Of a stretch of DNA of 64,000 nucleotides, positions 61,801 to 64,000 are shown one piece after another. The notes under the pieces are model-generated. The model was not told where the DNA came from and did no database searches. It saw nothing but the letters and a program-made list of their open reading frames with translations. Made by a program: the position numbers and the translations under genes. The stretch is from Hyposmocoma kahamanoa (lineage: Eukaryota; Arthropoda; Insecta; Lepidoptera; Cosmopterigidae): the NCBI RefSeq assembly GCF_003589595.1, contig NW_020655740.1:437286-501285 (forward strand). The letters are read 5' to 3'. Position 1 is the first letter of the stretch, and every line of letters begins with the position of its first letter.

Positions 61801-61924
61801 GTTATTGTCAAAGAAATACTCACATTTGAGTCCTTTTCGTCTTTAAATCTGGAACATTATGCAGCTTGTCCAAATCCTCGATGCACTTCCCGAGGTGAAG
61901 CTGTATTCTCCTGCCTTCAGTCAT
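10753..61924 (-). CDS. Usp8: USP8/Ubpy ubiquitin carboxyl-terminal hydrolase, 20 coding exons
   Basis: The spliced CDS is 2772 nt (923 aa). Fly Ubpy is of similar size and human USP8 is about 1.1 kb residues long, with a longer linker. USP8 removes ubiquitin from endosomal cargo such as receptor kinases and, in flies, Smoothened and Frizzled. It works with ESCRT-0 (STAM/Hrs) on early endosomes. Domains: N-terminal USP8 dimerisation/MIT-like, residues 1-115; rhodanese-like, 148-290; Pro-rich linker, 300-340; coiled coil, 341-526; RSLSSP, 546-551; PTFDRSTKP, 568-576; USP catalytic domain, 598-920. Catalytic residues visible are Cys609 (NTCYMN), His878 (SGHYT) and Asp895/896 (KYDD). The zinc-binding pairs C749/C752 and C796/C799 are kept. 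Every intron has GT/AG ends and phases join without a stop. Introns range from 102 bp (intron 1) to 18.7 kb (intron 13). The exon-order and motif match to USP8 makes the identification firm; mRNA ends are not defined. Confidence 0.96.
11279..11432. repeat. Repeat R-E, copy 1
   Basis: It is nearly identical to 13425-13580, sharing GGTGTG(G/A)GAAAAACAGC, ACAAAACAAACGGAATC and CAAGTTAACTGGTCAATTT. The family is unnamed; no TIRs were seen. Confidence 0.8.
11755..11850 (-). mobile_element. tRNA-headed SINE, family 4
   Basis: On the minus strand TAGCTTAATTGG (A box) and GGTTCGAGTCC (B box) are spaced as in a tRNA. The ends do not fold into a paired acceptor stem, and AT-rich sequence with an A-run follows, so this is a SINE or tRNA relic rather than a tRNA gene. 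Confidence 0.55.
12258..12620 (+). repeat. Repeat R-D, copy 1
   Basis: It shares blocks with 32165-32740 (GCTTGGG..G, GTTTGTG(T)nCTATCGTGAA, GTGATT.ATTCAA, ATCAACCAAAGCC). This copy is uninterrupted and serves as the empty-site reference for the LINE insertion at 32420. Confidence 0.75.
12946..13124 (-). CDS. Usp8: USP8 coding exon 19 (His box)
   Basis: It encodes [13 protein letters not shown] and [18 protein letters not shown] with catalytic His878. The donor AA|GTGAGT leaves phase 2 and joins exon 20 as Lys890. Confidence 0.98.
13192..13345 (+). mobile_element. SINE family 2, copy 1
   Basis: The degenerate tRNA-like head has a B-box remnant (GGTTCCAGTCC). The conserved body reads GAATTTTTTCTGAGTGTTCG and the tail AATTTCACAAAAAATAATTG. 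Other copies are at 33373-33835 and 42190-42295. Confidence 0.75.
13425..13580. repeat. Repeat R-E, copy 2
   Basis: It is nearly identical to 11279-11432. Both copies stop near GTCAATTG/GTTGAGCG, giving an apparent shared right boundary. Confidence 0.8.
13654..13772 (+). repeat. Repeat R-A, 3' fragment
   Basis: It carries GACATAAGTTG, CCCATGTGCCT, AATTTCACCAGCACCC and the GCTTGGCG..AGAAATAGGTAAGG end typical of the R-A family (fuller copy at 27590). Confidence 0.75.
15991..16339. mobile_element. Tc1/mariner-like MITE with TA duplications
   Basis: The TIRs start TAGTCTGTCTTTTTTGAAGAC on the left and end GACAGACTA on the right. Both are flanked by TA (15989-15990 and 16340-16341). It is 349 bp with no transposase. 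A degenerate relative lies at 5570-6081. Confidence 0.85.
16565..16717 (-). CDS. Usp8: USP8 coding exon 18 (second zinc pair, HFKRF)
   Basis: It encodes [16 protein letters not shown] (C796-x2-C799) and [18 protein letters not shown]. The exon ends CAG|GTACGG. Reading past this donor gives an open but non-homologous tail. It has 51 codons, phase 0. Confidence 0.97.
16718..18604. other. USP8 intron 17
   Basis: It is 1.9 kb long and contains one full SINE of family 1 (about 17750-17968, minus). Otherwise it is AT-rich and unassigned. Confidence 0.8.
17750..17968 (-). mobile_element. tRNA-headed SINE, family 1, full copy
   Basis: Reading on the minus strand, the head CCTCCGTGGCCGAACGGTTA carries the A box and GGTTCGATTCCCGGGCCGGG the B box. 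The body follows, then TAGTGCGGGGCTATGTCG and a T/A-rich tail. An open frame over it is incidental. Confidence 0.9.
18605..18799 (-). CDS. Usp8: USP8 coding exon 17 (fingers, first zinc pair)
   Basis: It encodes [18 protein letters not shown] with C749-x2-C752, the first zinc-binding pair of the USP fingers, then SSLSLELP. It has 65 codons, phase 0. Confidence 0.97.
18800..19163. other. USP8 intron 16
   Basis: It is 364 bp. An R-C-like start (CGAGTTCCTAGAATTTTGC, about 18898) is the only recognisable piece. Confidence 0.6.
19164..19289 (-). CDS. Usp8: USP8 coding exon 16 (QQDSHEFL motif)
   Basis: [19 protein letters not shown] is the USP Gln-Gln-Asp box (human YSQQDSQELLLFLMDGLH). It has 42 codons, phase 0, and a GTAAGT donor. 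Confidence 0.98.
19290..19831. other. USP8 intron 15
   Basis: It is 542 bp, with a short (TATG)n tract at about 19412-19432 and a copy of repeat R-B at about 19455-19640. Confidence 0.75.
19455..19640 (+). repeat. Repeat R-B, copy 1
   Basis: It reads GGAGGTTCTCAATTCGGCTG, then GATAACTTTGTGAACCGATT, GTTGGAGAGA.GGTACCTC and the GGTGGCAAACTAGGG end. This family recurs at 24785, 34015, 35715, 37398 and 52515. Confidence 0.85.
19832..19931 (-). CDS. Usp8: USP8 coding exon 15 (catalytic domain)
   Basis: It encodes [20 protein letters not shown] and FISAKDFR, matching human EVAEEFGRIMKALWTGQYRY and ISPKDFK. The acceptor is TTAG and the donor GTATGG. Confidence 0.96.
20583..20657 (+). pseudogene. 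THAP-domain exon remnant of P-like transposase
   Basis: ATG at 20583 starts [17 protein letters not shown], with the C-x4-C spacing of a THAP zinc finger. A one-base frameshift near 20630 leads into IAFHK, the position of the usual FHxFP motif. A GTAAGT donor match follows at 20658. THAP domains sit at the N-terminus of P transposases and bind DNA. Confidence 0.6.
21225..21590. repeat. Direct and inverted CCAAGATGGC repeat cluster with 10-N gap
   Basis: TCCAAGATGGC occurs in forward orientation near 21251 and 21350 and inverted near 21460 and 21560. Each copy is linked to AAATACCTCGAAAA.GATACCC or its inverse. Palindromic repeats of this sort explain the assembly gap at 21488-21497. Confidence 0.8.
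22678..22955 (+). pseudogene. Coding-like fragment with 3' UTR-like tail
   Basis: An open frame (22678-22812) encodes a stretch including [20 protein letters not shown] and ends at TGA. It is followed by sequence ending in ATACAAATAAATAAAAT. It looks like the 3' end of a transcript-derived insertion or transposon ORF. I do not recognise the family. Confidence 0.25.
23079..23209 (-). CDS. Usp8: USP8 coding exon 14 (Cys box)
   Basis: It encodes [20 protein letters not shown], the USP Cys box, with nucleophile Cys609 at 23168-23170. Phases are 0 in and 2 out; AG joins G of exon 15 to give Arg in HINRSN, identical to human DINRSN. Confidence 0.98.
23401..23928. mobile_element. TIR element packed with ACGACAGTCGT-type palindromes
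   Basis: The left end GCGCGTTCCCACAATGTCG (from 23403) and right end CGACATAGTGGGAACGCG (to 23925) are inverted repeats of about 26 bp. The interior repeats GACGACAGATTGTCGT, AACGACAGTCGT and GTGGGAACAG units in both orientations. There is no ORF. It fits a MITE or foldback built by internal tandem growth. Confidence 0.75.
23935..24582. mobile_element. Foldback element with arms near 95 bp, carrying a SINE
   Basis: Arm 23935-24029 (TACGGTAAGCTGAGTGGGAG...) is repeated inverted at 24484-24582 (...CTCCCACTCAGCTTACCGTA) with only a few differences. The loop holds SINE family 1 at 24208-24401. The left arm starts seven bases after the element at 23401-23928. Confidence 0.85.
24208..24401 (-). 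mobile_element. tRNA-headed SINE, family 1
   Basis: It has the same layout as 17750-17968. The B-box region GGTTCGATTCCCGTGC is intact, and the A-box end is damaged and merges into a short duplicated GGTATGGTAACCG. Confidence 0.85.
24785..25015 (-). repeat. Repeat R-B, copy 2
   Basis: This is a reverse copy with AGAGTACTAAAAAAACGAAC, AGTTTGCCACCCTTA and CTCTTTCCAACAAAAAA. R-A sequence lies just left of it (about 24710-24772). Confidence 0.8.
25202..26052. mobile_element. Foldback-like element of about 850 bp
   Basis: GGGTACTTACTAGCCAGCTG (25202 on) pairs with the inverse of 26022-26052 (AGCTCGCTAATAAGTACCCG), about 24 of 31 positions. A second nested inverted pair, GTAACGTTATACG.../...CGTATAACGTTAC, lies inside at about 25301 and 25932. 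The centre (25380-25760) is GC-rich with short open frames on the minus strand that I do not recognise. Confidence 0.55.
27590..27855 (+). repeat. Repeat R-A, near-complete copy
   Basis: It reads GACGGGACGAACAAGTCGTG, CCACGCCTGTCCAT, AAAACCGGAAGGCAGTAACG, GGCTTGGCGGCAGAAATAG and TACTTCCCTGGACGAACTC. Other copies: 31128, 31510(-), 33222, 35583(-), 37002, 51105(-) and 55787. Confidence 0.85.
28019..28240 (+). mobile_element. tRNA-headed SINE, family 1, full copy
   Basis: The head is TGGCCGAACGGTTACC and the B box AGTTCGATTCCC. The body ends GTGCGGGGCTATGTTG and has a (TTA)n tail at about 28219-28238. Confidence 0.9.
28607..28762 (+). repeat. Repeat R-C
   Basis: The start is CGAGTTCTTAGG...GCGATTGTTACACA. 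The end is GCGTATATTTG, TTTTTTCAAACAAACCAACG and CCTTTACAGGTCCC. Related copies are at 43855, 50821 and 55398. Confidence 0.8.
28968..29250 (+). mobile_element. hAT-like MITE, copy A, with 8-bp duplication
   Basis: The TIR CATTGACTTACAA...ATGGACG is mirrored by CGTCCAT...TTGTAAGTCAATG. Flanks are TATACAGT on both sides (28960-28967 and 29251-29258), an exact 8-bp target duplication. It is 283 bp and non-coding. Confidence 0.92.
29363..29521 (-). CDS. Candidate alternative first or cassette exon within USP8 intron 13
   Basis: ATG at 29519-29521 opens 53 codons ([20 protein letters not shown], later [19 protein letters not shown]). They end at AGA|GTAAGT, a strong donor in phase 0, the phase with which USP8 exon 14 begins. 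Codons are GC-rich against AT-rich surroundings, suggesting real coding. The frame also stays open upstream to a CATTGAAG acceptor after a pyrimidine tract. That would make an in-frame 192-nt internal exon (29363-29554), phase 0 at both ends. I do not recognise the peptide. It could be a short USP8 isoform start, a cassette exon, or exon 1 of an unrelated nested gene. Confidence 0.45.
30180..30385 (-). promoter_or_regulatory. CpG-rich segment upstream of the candidate intronic exon
   Basis: It is dense in CpG (for example CACACGGCGGCGTCCGTCG) within AT-rich intron, about 0.7-0.9 kb upstream of the ATG at 29521 in minus-strand direction. A second GC-rich patch (about 29835-29900) lies between. 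Promoter function is inferred from position and composition only. Confidence 0.3.
31128..31290 (+). repeat. Repeat R-A copy
   Basis: It starts GTGACGAGACGAACAAGTCG and ends near ACTGCTTGACAGTGGAAATAG. Part of the middle is missing compared with the 27590 copy. Confidence 0.8.
31510..31770 (-). repeat. Repeat R-A copy, reverse orientation
   Basis: It is read on the minus strand. The GGCGGCAGAAATA end comes from 31540 and the ACAAGTCGTGCGCCT start near 31750. Confidence 0.8.
31906..32022 (-). mobile_element. tRNA-headed SINE, family 1, truncated
   Basis: Only the head is present (GTGGCCGAACGGTTACC, GGCTCGATTCCCGGGCC) plus the first part of the body. Confidence 0.85.
32165..32740 (+). repeat. 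Repeat R-D, copy 2, interrupted
   Basis: It matches 12258-12620 on both sides of a 229-bp insertion (32420-32648) plus a duplicated 19-bp site. Confidence 0.75.
32420..32648 (+). mobile_element. 5'-truncated RTE-type LINE tail with 19-bp target duplication
   Basis: ATCCACAATTTTACTCTAT occurs at 32401-32419 and exactly again at 32649-32667. Between them is an open frame (32420-32635) encoding [19 protein letters not shown] and [17 protein letters not shown], the kind of C-terminus found on RTE-clade reverse transcriptases. Then come TGA and a (GA)n tail. This is a classic retrotransposed 3' end. Confidence 0.85.
33222..33295 (+). repeat. Repeat R-A fragment
   Basis: It has AACGGGACGAACAAGTCGTG through CACGCCTGCCCATAACAGT and follows a T-run at 33206-33222. 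Confidence 0.75.
33373..33835 (+). mobile_element. SINE family 2, copy 2, split by a MITE
   Basis: The head has TGGCTTAGTTGG (A box) and GGTTCGAATCC (B box). The body GAATTTTTTCTGAGTGTTCG breaks after ATTAATAA at 33488, and the tail resumes at 33773 (ATTAATAATTATAACAAAC). Confidence 0.88.
33489..33772 (+). mobile_element. hAT-like MITE, copy B, nested in SINE family 2
   Basis: It has the same TIRs as copy A and exact ATTAATAA duplications (33481-33488 and 33773-33780). It is 284 bp. Confidence 0.92.
34015..34285 (+). repeat. Repeat R-B, copy 3
   Basis: It reads CGGACTTCAAAAAAGGAGGA, AGGGTGGCAAACTAGGGGAT and CCGATCTCAATAAAACTTGG. Confidence 0.8.
34930..35310 (+). repeat. Repeat R-F, copy 1
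   Basis: It shares blocks with the broken copy at 50690-52090: ATCTAGCGTTTAA.TGCT, AGCGACCATAT, CAGACGCTAA.TAACCACTT and TATTTATTGTTCTGTG. Confidence 0.65.
35583..35700 (-). repeat. Repeat R-A fragment, reverse
   Basis: On the minus strand it has GACGAACAAGTCGTGGGCG and CAGAGCTTTAAATCACAAAG. Confidence 0.75.
35715..36215 (-). repeat. Repeat R-B, copy 4, interrupted by a MITE
   Basis: R-B sequence (CAACCTCAAAAGTACGTCTA) stops at 35764 and resumes after 35993. It ends near the CAAAATTGGTTCACAAATGTC and CCTCCATTTTTAATG region. Confidence 0.75.
35765..35992 (-). mobile_element. hAT-like MITE, copy C, nested in R-B
   Basis: TIRs are as in copy A, in opposite orientation and with a shorter centre (228 bp). 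The duplications are exact GTCTATCG (35757-35764 and 35993-36000). Confidence 0.92.
37002..37195 (+). repeat. Repeat R-A copy
   Basis: It runs from GGTGACGTATGAACAAGTC through ACGTAAGTTGGCAAGTCCC to CTTACCCTTCAAAACCG. Near-identical GTAATTTGCTTACAAGAT sequence lies on both sides (about 36967 and 37297). Confidence 0.75.
37398..37965 (+). repeat. Repeat R-B, copy 5, in two pieces
   Basis: The start ACCGACTTCAAAAAAAAAAAG is at 37400. The rest (GTGAACCGATTTTGATAATT, GGGTAGCAAACTAGGGGATG) lies at 37795-37960, with about 300 bp of unassigned DNA between. Confidence 0.7.
38478..38708. mobile_element. Tc1/mariner-like MITE with TA duplications
   Basis: The left end TACAGTGTGTCCGGGATGT and right end ACATCCCAGGACACACTGTA are inverted. 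TA lies at 38476-38477 and 38709-38710. It is 231 bp with no ORF. Confidence 0.88.
38761..38985 (+). mobile_element. tRNA-headed SINE, family 1, full copy
   Basis: The head is CTCTGTGGCCGAACGGTTA, the B box GGTTCAATTCCCGGGCCGG, and the tail (TTA)n at 38960-38978. Confidence 0.9.
39350..39430. promoter_or_regulatory. GC-box-like block inside intron 13
   Basis: GAGGCGGGGGCGGGGCGGGG resembles clustered Sp1-type GC boxes and stands out in AT-rich intron. It could be a promoter, an enhancer or a GC-rich simple repeat. Confidence 0.25.
39794..39880 (+). mobile_element. tRNA-like SINE head, family 3
   Basis: CTCCATGGTCGGGTGATTTG and GGTTCGATCCCGGCCGGTTC sit at tRNA-like A/B-box spacing. It is different from families 1, 2 and 4. 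Confidence 0.55.
40968..41032. repeat. (GT)n-rich microsatellite
   Basis: This is an imperfect TG/TGCG/GGTG tract. Confidence 0.85.
41443..41501 (+). mobile_element. hAT-like MITE end fragment
   Basis: It reads CATTGACATAGCAATAAATG, GACGTCGGGTTCGCGCTAAA and AAGTATCCGAACCTATAG, one MITE end only. Confidence 0.75.
41897..42010 (-). CDS. Usp8: USP8 coding exon 13 (SH3-binding motif, end of regulatory half)
   Basis: It encodes [18 protein letters not shown] (568-576, a DRxxKP SH3-binding motif of the STAM type) and [10 protein letters not shown]. The 38 codons are phase 0 at both ends. The donor GTGAGT opens an 18.7-kb intron. Confidence 0.93.
42011..42508. other. USP8 intron 12
   Basis: It is 498 bp and contains a SINE family 2 fragment at about 42190-42295 (GGTTCGAATCCAGCCGGATC and GAAATTTCACAAAAATAATT). 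Confidence 0.75.
42509..42601 (-). CDS. Usp8: USP8 coding exon 12 (14-3-3-type motif)
   Basis: It encodes [15 protein letters not shown] and then [16 protein letters not shown] (546-551) corresponds to human RSYSSP, where phospho-Ser718 is the 14-3-3 site that restrains the enzyme. The 31 codons are phase 0 at both ends, so the exon could be skipped without a frameshift. Confidence 0.93.
42602..44019. other. USP8 intron 11
   Basis: It is 1.4 kb with an R-C copy at about 43855-43965 (AGTTCTTAGGATTTCGCGAT, ACGCGATTTAAATCC). Nothing else is recognised. Confidence 0.7.
44020..44216 (-). CDS. Usp8: USP8 coding exon 11 (basic coiled coil)
   Basis: It is very GC-rich and encodes [20 protein letters not shown], a continuous basic helix. 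The acceptor follows TGTTGTTGCAG and the donor is GTACGT. Large open frames on the opposite strand here are shadows caused by the GC content. Confidence 0.9.
44217..48029. other. USP8 intron 10
   Basis: It is 3.8 kb, AT-rich and free of the main repeat families. Two plus-strand coding-like stretches lie at 46217-46336 and 46729-46968. No splice model joins them convincingly. Confidence 0.6.
46217..46336 (+). pseudogene. Small coding-like ORF in intron 10
   Basis: ATG...TGA gives 39 codons ([20 protein letters not shown] and on), preceded by a CTTTTCAG acceptor match 26 bases upstream. A second open stretch at 46729-46968 includes [19 protein letters not shown]. They may be pieces of one decayed gene or transposon. 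The family is not recognised. Confidence 0.2.
48030..48144 (-). CDS. Usp8: USP8 coding exon 10 (coiled coil, acidic end)
   Basis: It encodes [19 protein letters not shown], followed by a Ser/Glu-rich end. Phases are 0 in and 1 out (GTACGA donor). Confidence 0.88.
48145..48908. other. USP8 intron 9
   Basis: It is 764 bp, AT-rich; I see nothing in it. Confidence 0.6.
48909..49034 (-). CDS. Usp8: USP8 coding exon 9 (coiled coil)
   Basis: It encodes [19 protein letters not shown] and [12 protein letters not shown], a charged heptad pattern. It has 42 codons, phase 0 at both ends and a GTAGGT donor. Confidence 0.9.
49035..50103. other. USP8 intron 8
   Basis: It is 1.07 kb, AT-rich; I see no repeat family or gene in it. 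Confidence 0.6.
50104..50223 (-). CDS. Usp8: USP8 coding exon 8 (coiled coil)
   Basis: It encodes [20 protein letters not shown] and further Gln/Glu/Arg-rich heptads. It has 40 codons and is phase 0 at both ends. Only 93 bp of intron separate it from exon 7. Confidence 0.9.
50317..50435 (-). CDS. Usp8: USP8 coding exon 7 (proline-rich linker, SH3-type motif)
   Basis: The linker is Pro-rich ([14 protein letters not shown]) and ends with PVVDRSSK (333-340). This resembles the PX(V/I)(D/N)RXXKP motif that binds STAM/Hbp SH3 domains, but the last Pro is replaced by Ala at the start of exon 8. The local GC content is high. Confidence 0.92.
51631..51916 (+). mobile_element. hAT-like MITE, copy D
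   Basis: It is a 286-bp copy nearly identical to A and B. Flanks are GTGCGCCT (51623-51630) and GTGCGTCT (51917-51924), an 8-bp duplication with one difference. Confidence 0.9.
52080..52490 (+). pseudogene. LINE endonuclease-domain fragment, interrupted
   Basis: The piece before 52171 reads [13 protein letters not shown] in one frame. The piece after 52375 reads [18 protein letters not shown], with the GDxN motif of AP-type endonucleases in Jockey-like non-LTR elements. Between them (about 52172-52372) is an unrelated insert starting with a T-run. Frame breaks show it is dead. Confidence 0.65.
52515..52705 (+). repeat. Repeat R-B, copy 6
   Basis: It reads AACCGACTTCAAAAAAAGGA, GATAACTCCGGTATTTGTGA and CACCTCTAAGGGTGG. 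Confidence 0.85.
53151..53292 (-). CDS. Usp8: USP8 coding exon 6 (rhodanese-like, end)
   Basis: [18 protein letters not shown] matches human LEGGYENWLLCYPQYTTN, the end of the rhodanese-like domain. Phases are 0 in and 1 out, with a GTGAGT donor. Confidence 0.96.
53476..54006. repeat. Long inverted repeat flanking the 400-N gap
   Basis: AAGTCAAAGTCAAAG...TTATTCCATAGGTAAAATAA before the gap is inverted after it (TTATTTTACCTATGG...CTTTGACTTTGACTT). The shared arm is at least 45 bp. The (AGTCAA)n unit marks one end. The gap (53542-53941) is probably a collapsed palindrome or foldback element. Confidence 0.85.
54469..54560 (-). mobile_element. tRNA-headed SINE, family 1, fragment
   Basis: Only the body junction and B-box region remain (GGTTCGATTCTCAGGCCGGG on the minus strand). 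Confidence 0.75.
55398..55560 (+). repeat. Repeat R-C copy
   Basis: It has AGTTCTTAGGTTTACGCGAT, GATTTAAATCGCGTATATTT and CAACGTTTCGGGCCTTTTAC. Confidence 0.8.
55787..55975 (+). repeat. Repeat R-A copy, internally deleted
   Basis: It reads AGTGACGGGACGAACAAGTC and then jumps to CACCCTTACCCTTCTAAACC and TACTTCCCTGGACGAACTCG. Confidence 0.8.
56571..56727 (-). CDS. Usp8: USP8 coding exon 5 (rhodanese-like, middle)
   Basis: It contains [18 protein letters not shown], aligned with human YVVLLDWFSSAKD. The active-site Cys of true rhodaneses is absent, as in other USP8 proteins, so this fold should act in binding rather than sulfur transfer. Confidence 0.95.
56728..57358. other. USP8 intron 4
   Basis: It is 631 bp; I see nothing recognisable in it. 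Confidence 0.6.
57359..57521 (-). CDS. Usp8: USP8 coding exon 4 (rhodanese-like, first part)
   Basis: It contains [18 protein letters not shown] and [11 protein letters not shown], matching human IIMDARRMQDYQDS and SVPEEAISPG. Phases are 1 in and 2 out. Confidence 0.95.
57522..58882. other. USP8 intron 3
   Basis: It is 1.36 kb and contains a near-perfect hairpin MITE at 58631-58751. The rest is unassigned. Confidence 0.7.
58631..58751. mobile_element. Hairpin MITE, 121 bp
   Basis: The left arm GAGCATGGCTACGCATGATA is mirrored by TATCATGCGTAGCCATGCTA on the right. The pairing continues inward (CGACACGCGCGATAAAAT against ATTTTATCGCCTGTGTCG). Confidence 0.85.
58883..58989 (-). CDS. Usp8: USP8 coding exon 3 (linker)
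   Basis: It encodes [16 protein letters not shown] and a short acidic/proline linker between the N-terminal domain and the rhodanese fold. The acceptor is TTGCAG. The donor A|GTATGT is in phase 1, which joins exon 4 as Ser147. Confidence 0.9.
58990..61490. other. USP8 intron 2
   Basis: It is 2.5 kb with a (CA)n tract at about 59181-59199 and a GC-richer block of tandem and inverted GGCCCACATGG units at 60118-60545. I see no gene. Confidence 0.7.
60118..60545. repeat. Tandem/inverted repeat block (GGCCCACATGG units)
   Basis: CGGCCCACATGGCCTGCT (60370), CGGCCCACCCTGCTCGCT (60447) and GGGCCCACATGGCGCTG (60524) recur about every 77-79 bp, with TAGTGGC(T/C)TGC between. Inverted relatives AGCAGGCCACGTGGGC (60125) and GTAGCAGGCC (60246) lie to the left. 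Confidence 0.65.
61491..61721 (-). CDS. Usp8: USP8 coding exon 2 (dimerisation/MIT-like domain)
   Basis: It encodes [13 protein letters not shown] and [13 protein letters not shown], the core helices of the USP8 N-terminal domain (human SALKIF...YVLYMKYV). This domain mediates dimerisation and binds endosomal ESCRT partners in known homologues. The donor CG|GTGAGT leaves phase 2. Confidence 0.95.
61824..61924 (-). CDS. Usp8: USP8 coding exon 1 (start codon)
   Basis: The ATG is at 61922-61924. The peptide [14 protein letters not shown]...DLDKLHN resembles the vertebrate start, where SSLKDLNK aligns. The donor GTGAGT follows AT (phase 2). Intron 1 is only 102 bp. Confidence 0.9.
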
Positions 61925-63049
61925 ATTGAATTTTGATGTCCTGTGGAATTTGGTGTTCAATTGAATGAATCAAACGATCACAATCACTACATCTGATCAG
62001 GATTCCGATATGATTATTGCAAAATTGTAGGTGAAAATAAAAAATCACGAATGCACTACAACATCGTGTAGTATCAGAAACGTCATTTTTTTTTCATTGA
62101 AAAGTGGACTAAGGATGTCCGATATGTGTCGATTTTATCTTATCGATATTATGAACATGCGGCAATTCGATATACGTTTATATTATTTAATTGTTAAAAA
62201 AATGAGTGAAATTGTGTCAAAGCACGCGGTTGGCGGTTTAACATGAAACTGTATGTCGATTGAAACAAAAACTTTATACTAAAGGTTGTTATACAACTTC
62301 TGCGTACTTGGATGACAAAAATCCGTGGTAGCAACCCGTTTAGCTCATGGAGGTAGTCTCGATCTCTAATGTTTCAAATAAATAAAAAATATATATTGTA
62401 AATGTTGAGTGTGTACAAACGTTATTTACTTAAATATTTTTATTATTAGTTATTTAGTTAAAGTACATAATTACATAGTCTCCGACCGAAAAATTCAGAA
62501 GTGCTACATACGCACTATGGAAACAGCGGATTAACAAGAGGAATGTTTCTAATGCGGTATGGAGTGTTTGTTCTCCAAAAACATGCATTAAGAAAGAAGC
62601 ATAGTACTCATTAAAAAGGTCAATCCAGCAGAAGATTTAAAAATAAAACATGAAGCGTCCAATACATATGGTAGGTATTAACAGTTTACGCGCGTCAAAA
62701 CTTGAACACTTACGAGAGATGTACGTACATACAGGCAGTTGTGAAACGTGAGAAAATTAAAAATCTTGCTCACCGTACCGAACTTGAAACGAAAAATCTG
62801 CGATTTTTCTGTAAGTAATACACATAGATTCTACGAAAACCTACACTCCTATTCGAAAAGAATCACATAGATAAACTCCTTTTAATGGATGATGTTACAA
62901 TAAAATAATACCATTTCAATGAATTACCTTTTGTAATTTGTTTTCACATTAAGTATGTAGGACCTAATAGCCTATTGTAAAAAATATTTTTTAGCTATTA
63001 TTGTTTATCTACTTTTGAAAGTAGAATTTTTCTGTTTCATTATTCTAAA

Positions 63050-63223
63050 GCTCAACTCACACTGGCGCAGACCGCATCCAAGCGTCGATGCGTGTCGACT
63101 CCCATTTTCATGTTTGCATAGCACAAATTTGTACCTTAATAATGGGAAAATAGAGGTGCTTAAACTATAGACGATAAACATGACGCGTCGCGACGCTTTG
63201 ACTCTGCGCCAGTGTGAGCTAAG
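63050..63223. mobile_element. TIR MITE of about 175 bp
   Basis: GCTCAACTCACACTGGCGCA (63050 on) matches the inverse of 63202-63223 (TGCGCCAGTGTGAGCTAAGC) at 19 of 22 positions counting one more base pair each side. A second inner inverted pair, GCGTCGATGCGTG/GACGCGTCGCGACGC, extends the hairpin. Confidence 0.7.
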
Positions 63224-63539
63224 CCTAAGTATCGTTACGAAATTTCCTATTCCTGAATAATAAAATGTCGATACGTGTAGAAAATGCTTGCGATTGAATT
63301 GTCAGATTTAGATCTTTAGGTAGGTTTAGGTTATTTAAGTAATATTTGCTATTGCGTCAACAAAGACAGCATTCCGACCGCATTCACTAGCTAAAGTGAT
63401 ACAATTCTTTCAAAGCTTGTTTGAAATCGATACAGTGCCGTAGGCTATGTTGCGAAACTACATGTCGATATAAAATTATTCGAATTTTGGACAGCCTTAC
63501 GAAAAGTTCCTTGTGACTAGACAACAATAAAGTTTGAAG

Positions 63540-63650
63540 ATGGATGTAGCGCTGTTACAGATGAGAAGGGGAGTTGCGGGTAAAAACGGCTGTCAAATTG
63601 TATGGAACGATTTTAGTATTATTCTTAGCCACCACTGGAGGATGGTTTAG
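63540..63650 (+). CDS. Short ORF, possibly first exon of a neighbouring gene
   Basis: ATG in a good context (AAGATGG) opens 36 codons (MDVALLQMRRGVAGKNGC and on) before TAG. A GCGG|GTAAAA donor match near 63579 would end it as a short first exon of a gene running rightward out of the window. The family is not recognised and it may be noise. Confidence 0.2.
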   Translation: MDVALLQMRRGVAGKNGCQIVWNDFSIILSHHWRMV

Positions 63651-64000
63651 GAGTCTATGGATTGTCTGCAGTTTATGGATTGCGTTTTGTTAATTTATTG
63701 CACGGCATTGATTCATGATATTTTAGTGTTTCCAGTGATCAAATGAATTGCCATAATACATGATATTTGCAAACAACTTAAAATAAAAAAGTAATGTTAT
63801 GTTTTATAGATTCTTATGATTCCGAAATTATTCAATTTTTTATTTCATATGAGCAGCGACAAAACTCAGAAAGACGCATATTTACTTGAAAAGCTAGGCG
63901 AGTTGATAACATGTTGTATTCTCTTTTACTCTAACTTCATATTCGTATTTAGCATCTCGCTTTCACTAGCTAGACGTCATTCCCGTTTGTATTGTTGTAT

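Larger units (their letters stand above)
61925..64000. other. Region upstream of USP8
   Basis: This is the presumed USP8 promoter/5' UTR side. I cannot place the start of transcription. It contains a TIR element at 63050-63223 and a short plus-strand ORF at 63540. Confidence 0.5.

Overview
This is a eukaryotic (insect) window, most likely from a butterfly or moth. It is AT-rich, has long introns, and carries many copies of interspersed repeats of a kind common in lepidopteran genomes. The species cannot be named from the sequence. There are two assembly gaps, 21488-21497 and 53542-53941.

The main gene is one long minus-strand gene, 61924 down to 10753: an orthologue of the endosomal deubiquitinase USP8 (Drosophila Ubpy). 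I could assemble 20 coding exons, all with GT/AG boundaries and compatible phases. They give 2772 nt, or 923 residues. In order the protein has a USP8 N-terminal dimerisation/MIT-like domain, a rhodanese-like domain, a proline-rich linker, a long coiled coil, a 14-3-3-type RSxSxP motif, an SH3-binding DRxxKP motif and the USP catalytic domain with Cys and His boxes. Intron 13 (18.7 kb) separates the regulatory half from the catalytic half. Inside it, at 29363-29521, is a GC-rich open segment with an ATG and a good splice donor in phase with the catalytic exon. It may be an alternative first exon, a cassette exon, or the start of another gene.

The left edge (2-1939, plus strand) holds a RAG1-like/Transib-type transposase reading frame. 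The aligned catalytic acids, a Cys pair and conserved His residues are present, and the frame is broken only by one in-frame TAG at 566-568.

Everything else is intron or intergenic DNA filled with mobile-element remains. These include at least four tRNA-headed SINE families, an hAT-like MITE family with 8-bp target duplications at four sites, a P-element-like transposon with perfect 22-bp terminal inverted repeats (TIRs), an 8-bp duplication and a THAP-domain exon remnant, Tc1/mariner-like MITEs with TA duplications, a 5'-truncated RTE-type LINE tail with a 19-bp duplication, a LINE endonuclease fragment, several foldback elements and several unnamed repeat families (labelled R-A to R-F here). 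Several insertions are nested, so their relative ages can be read directly.
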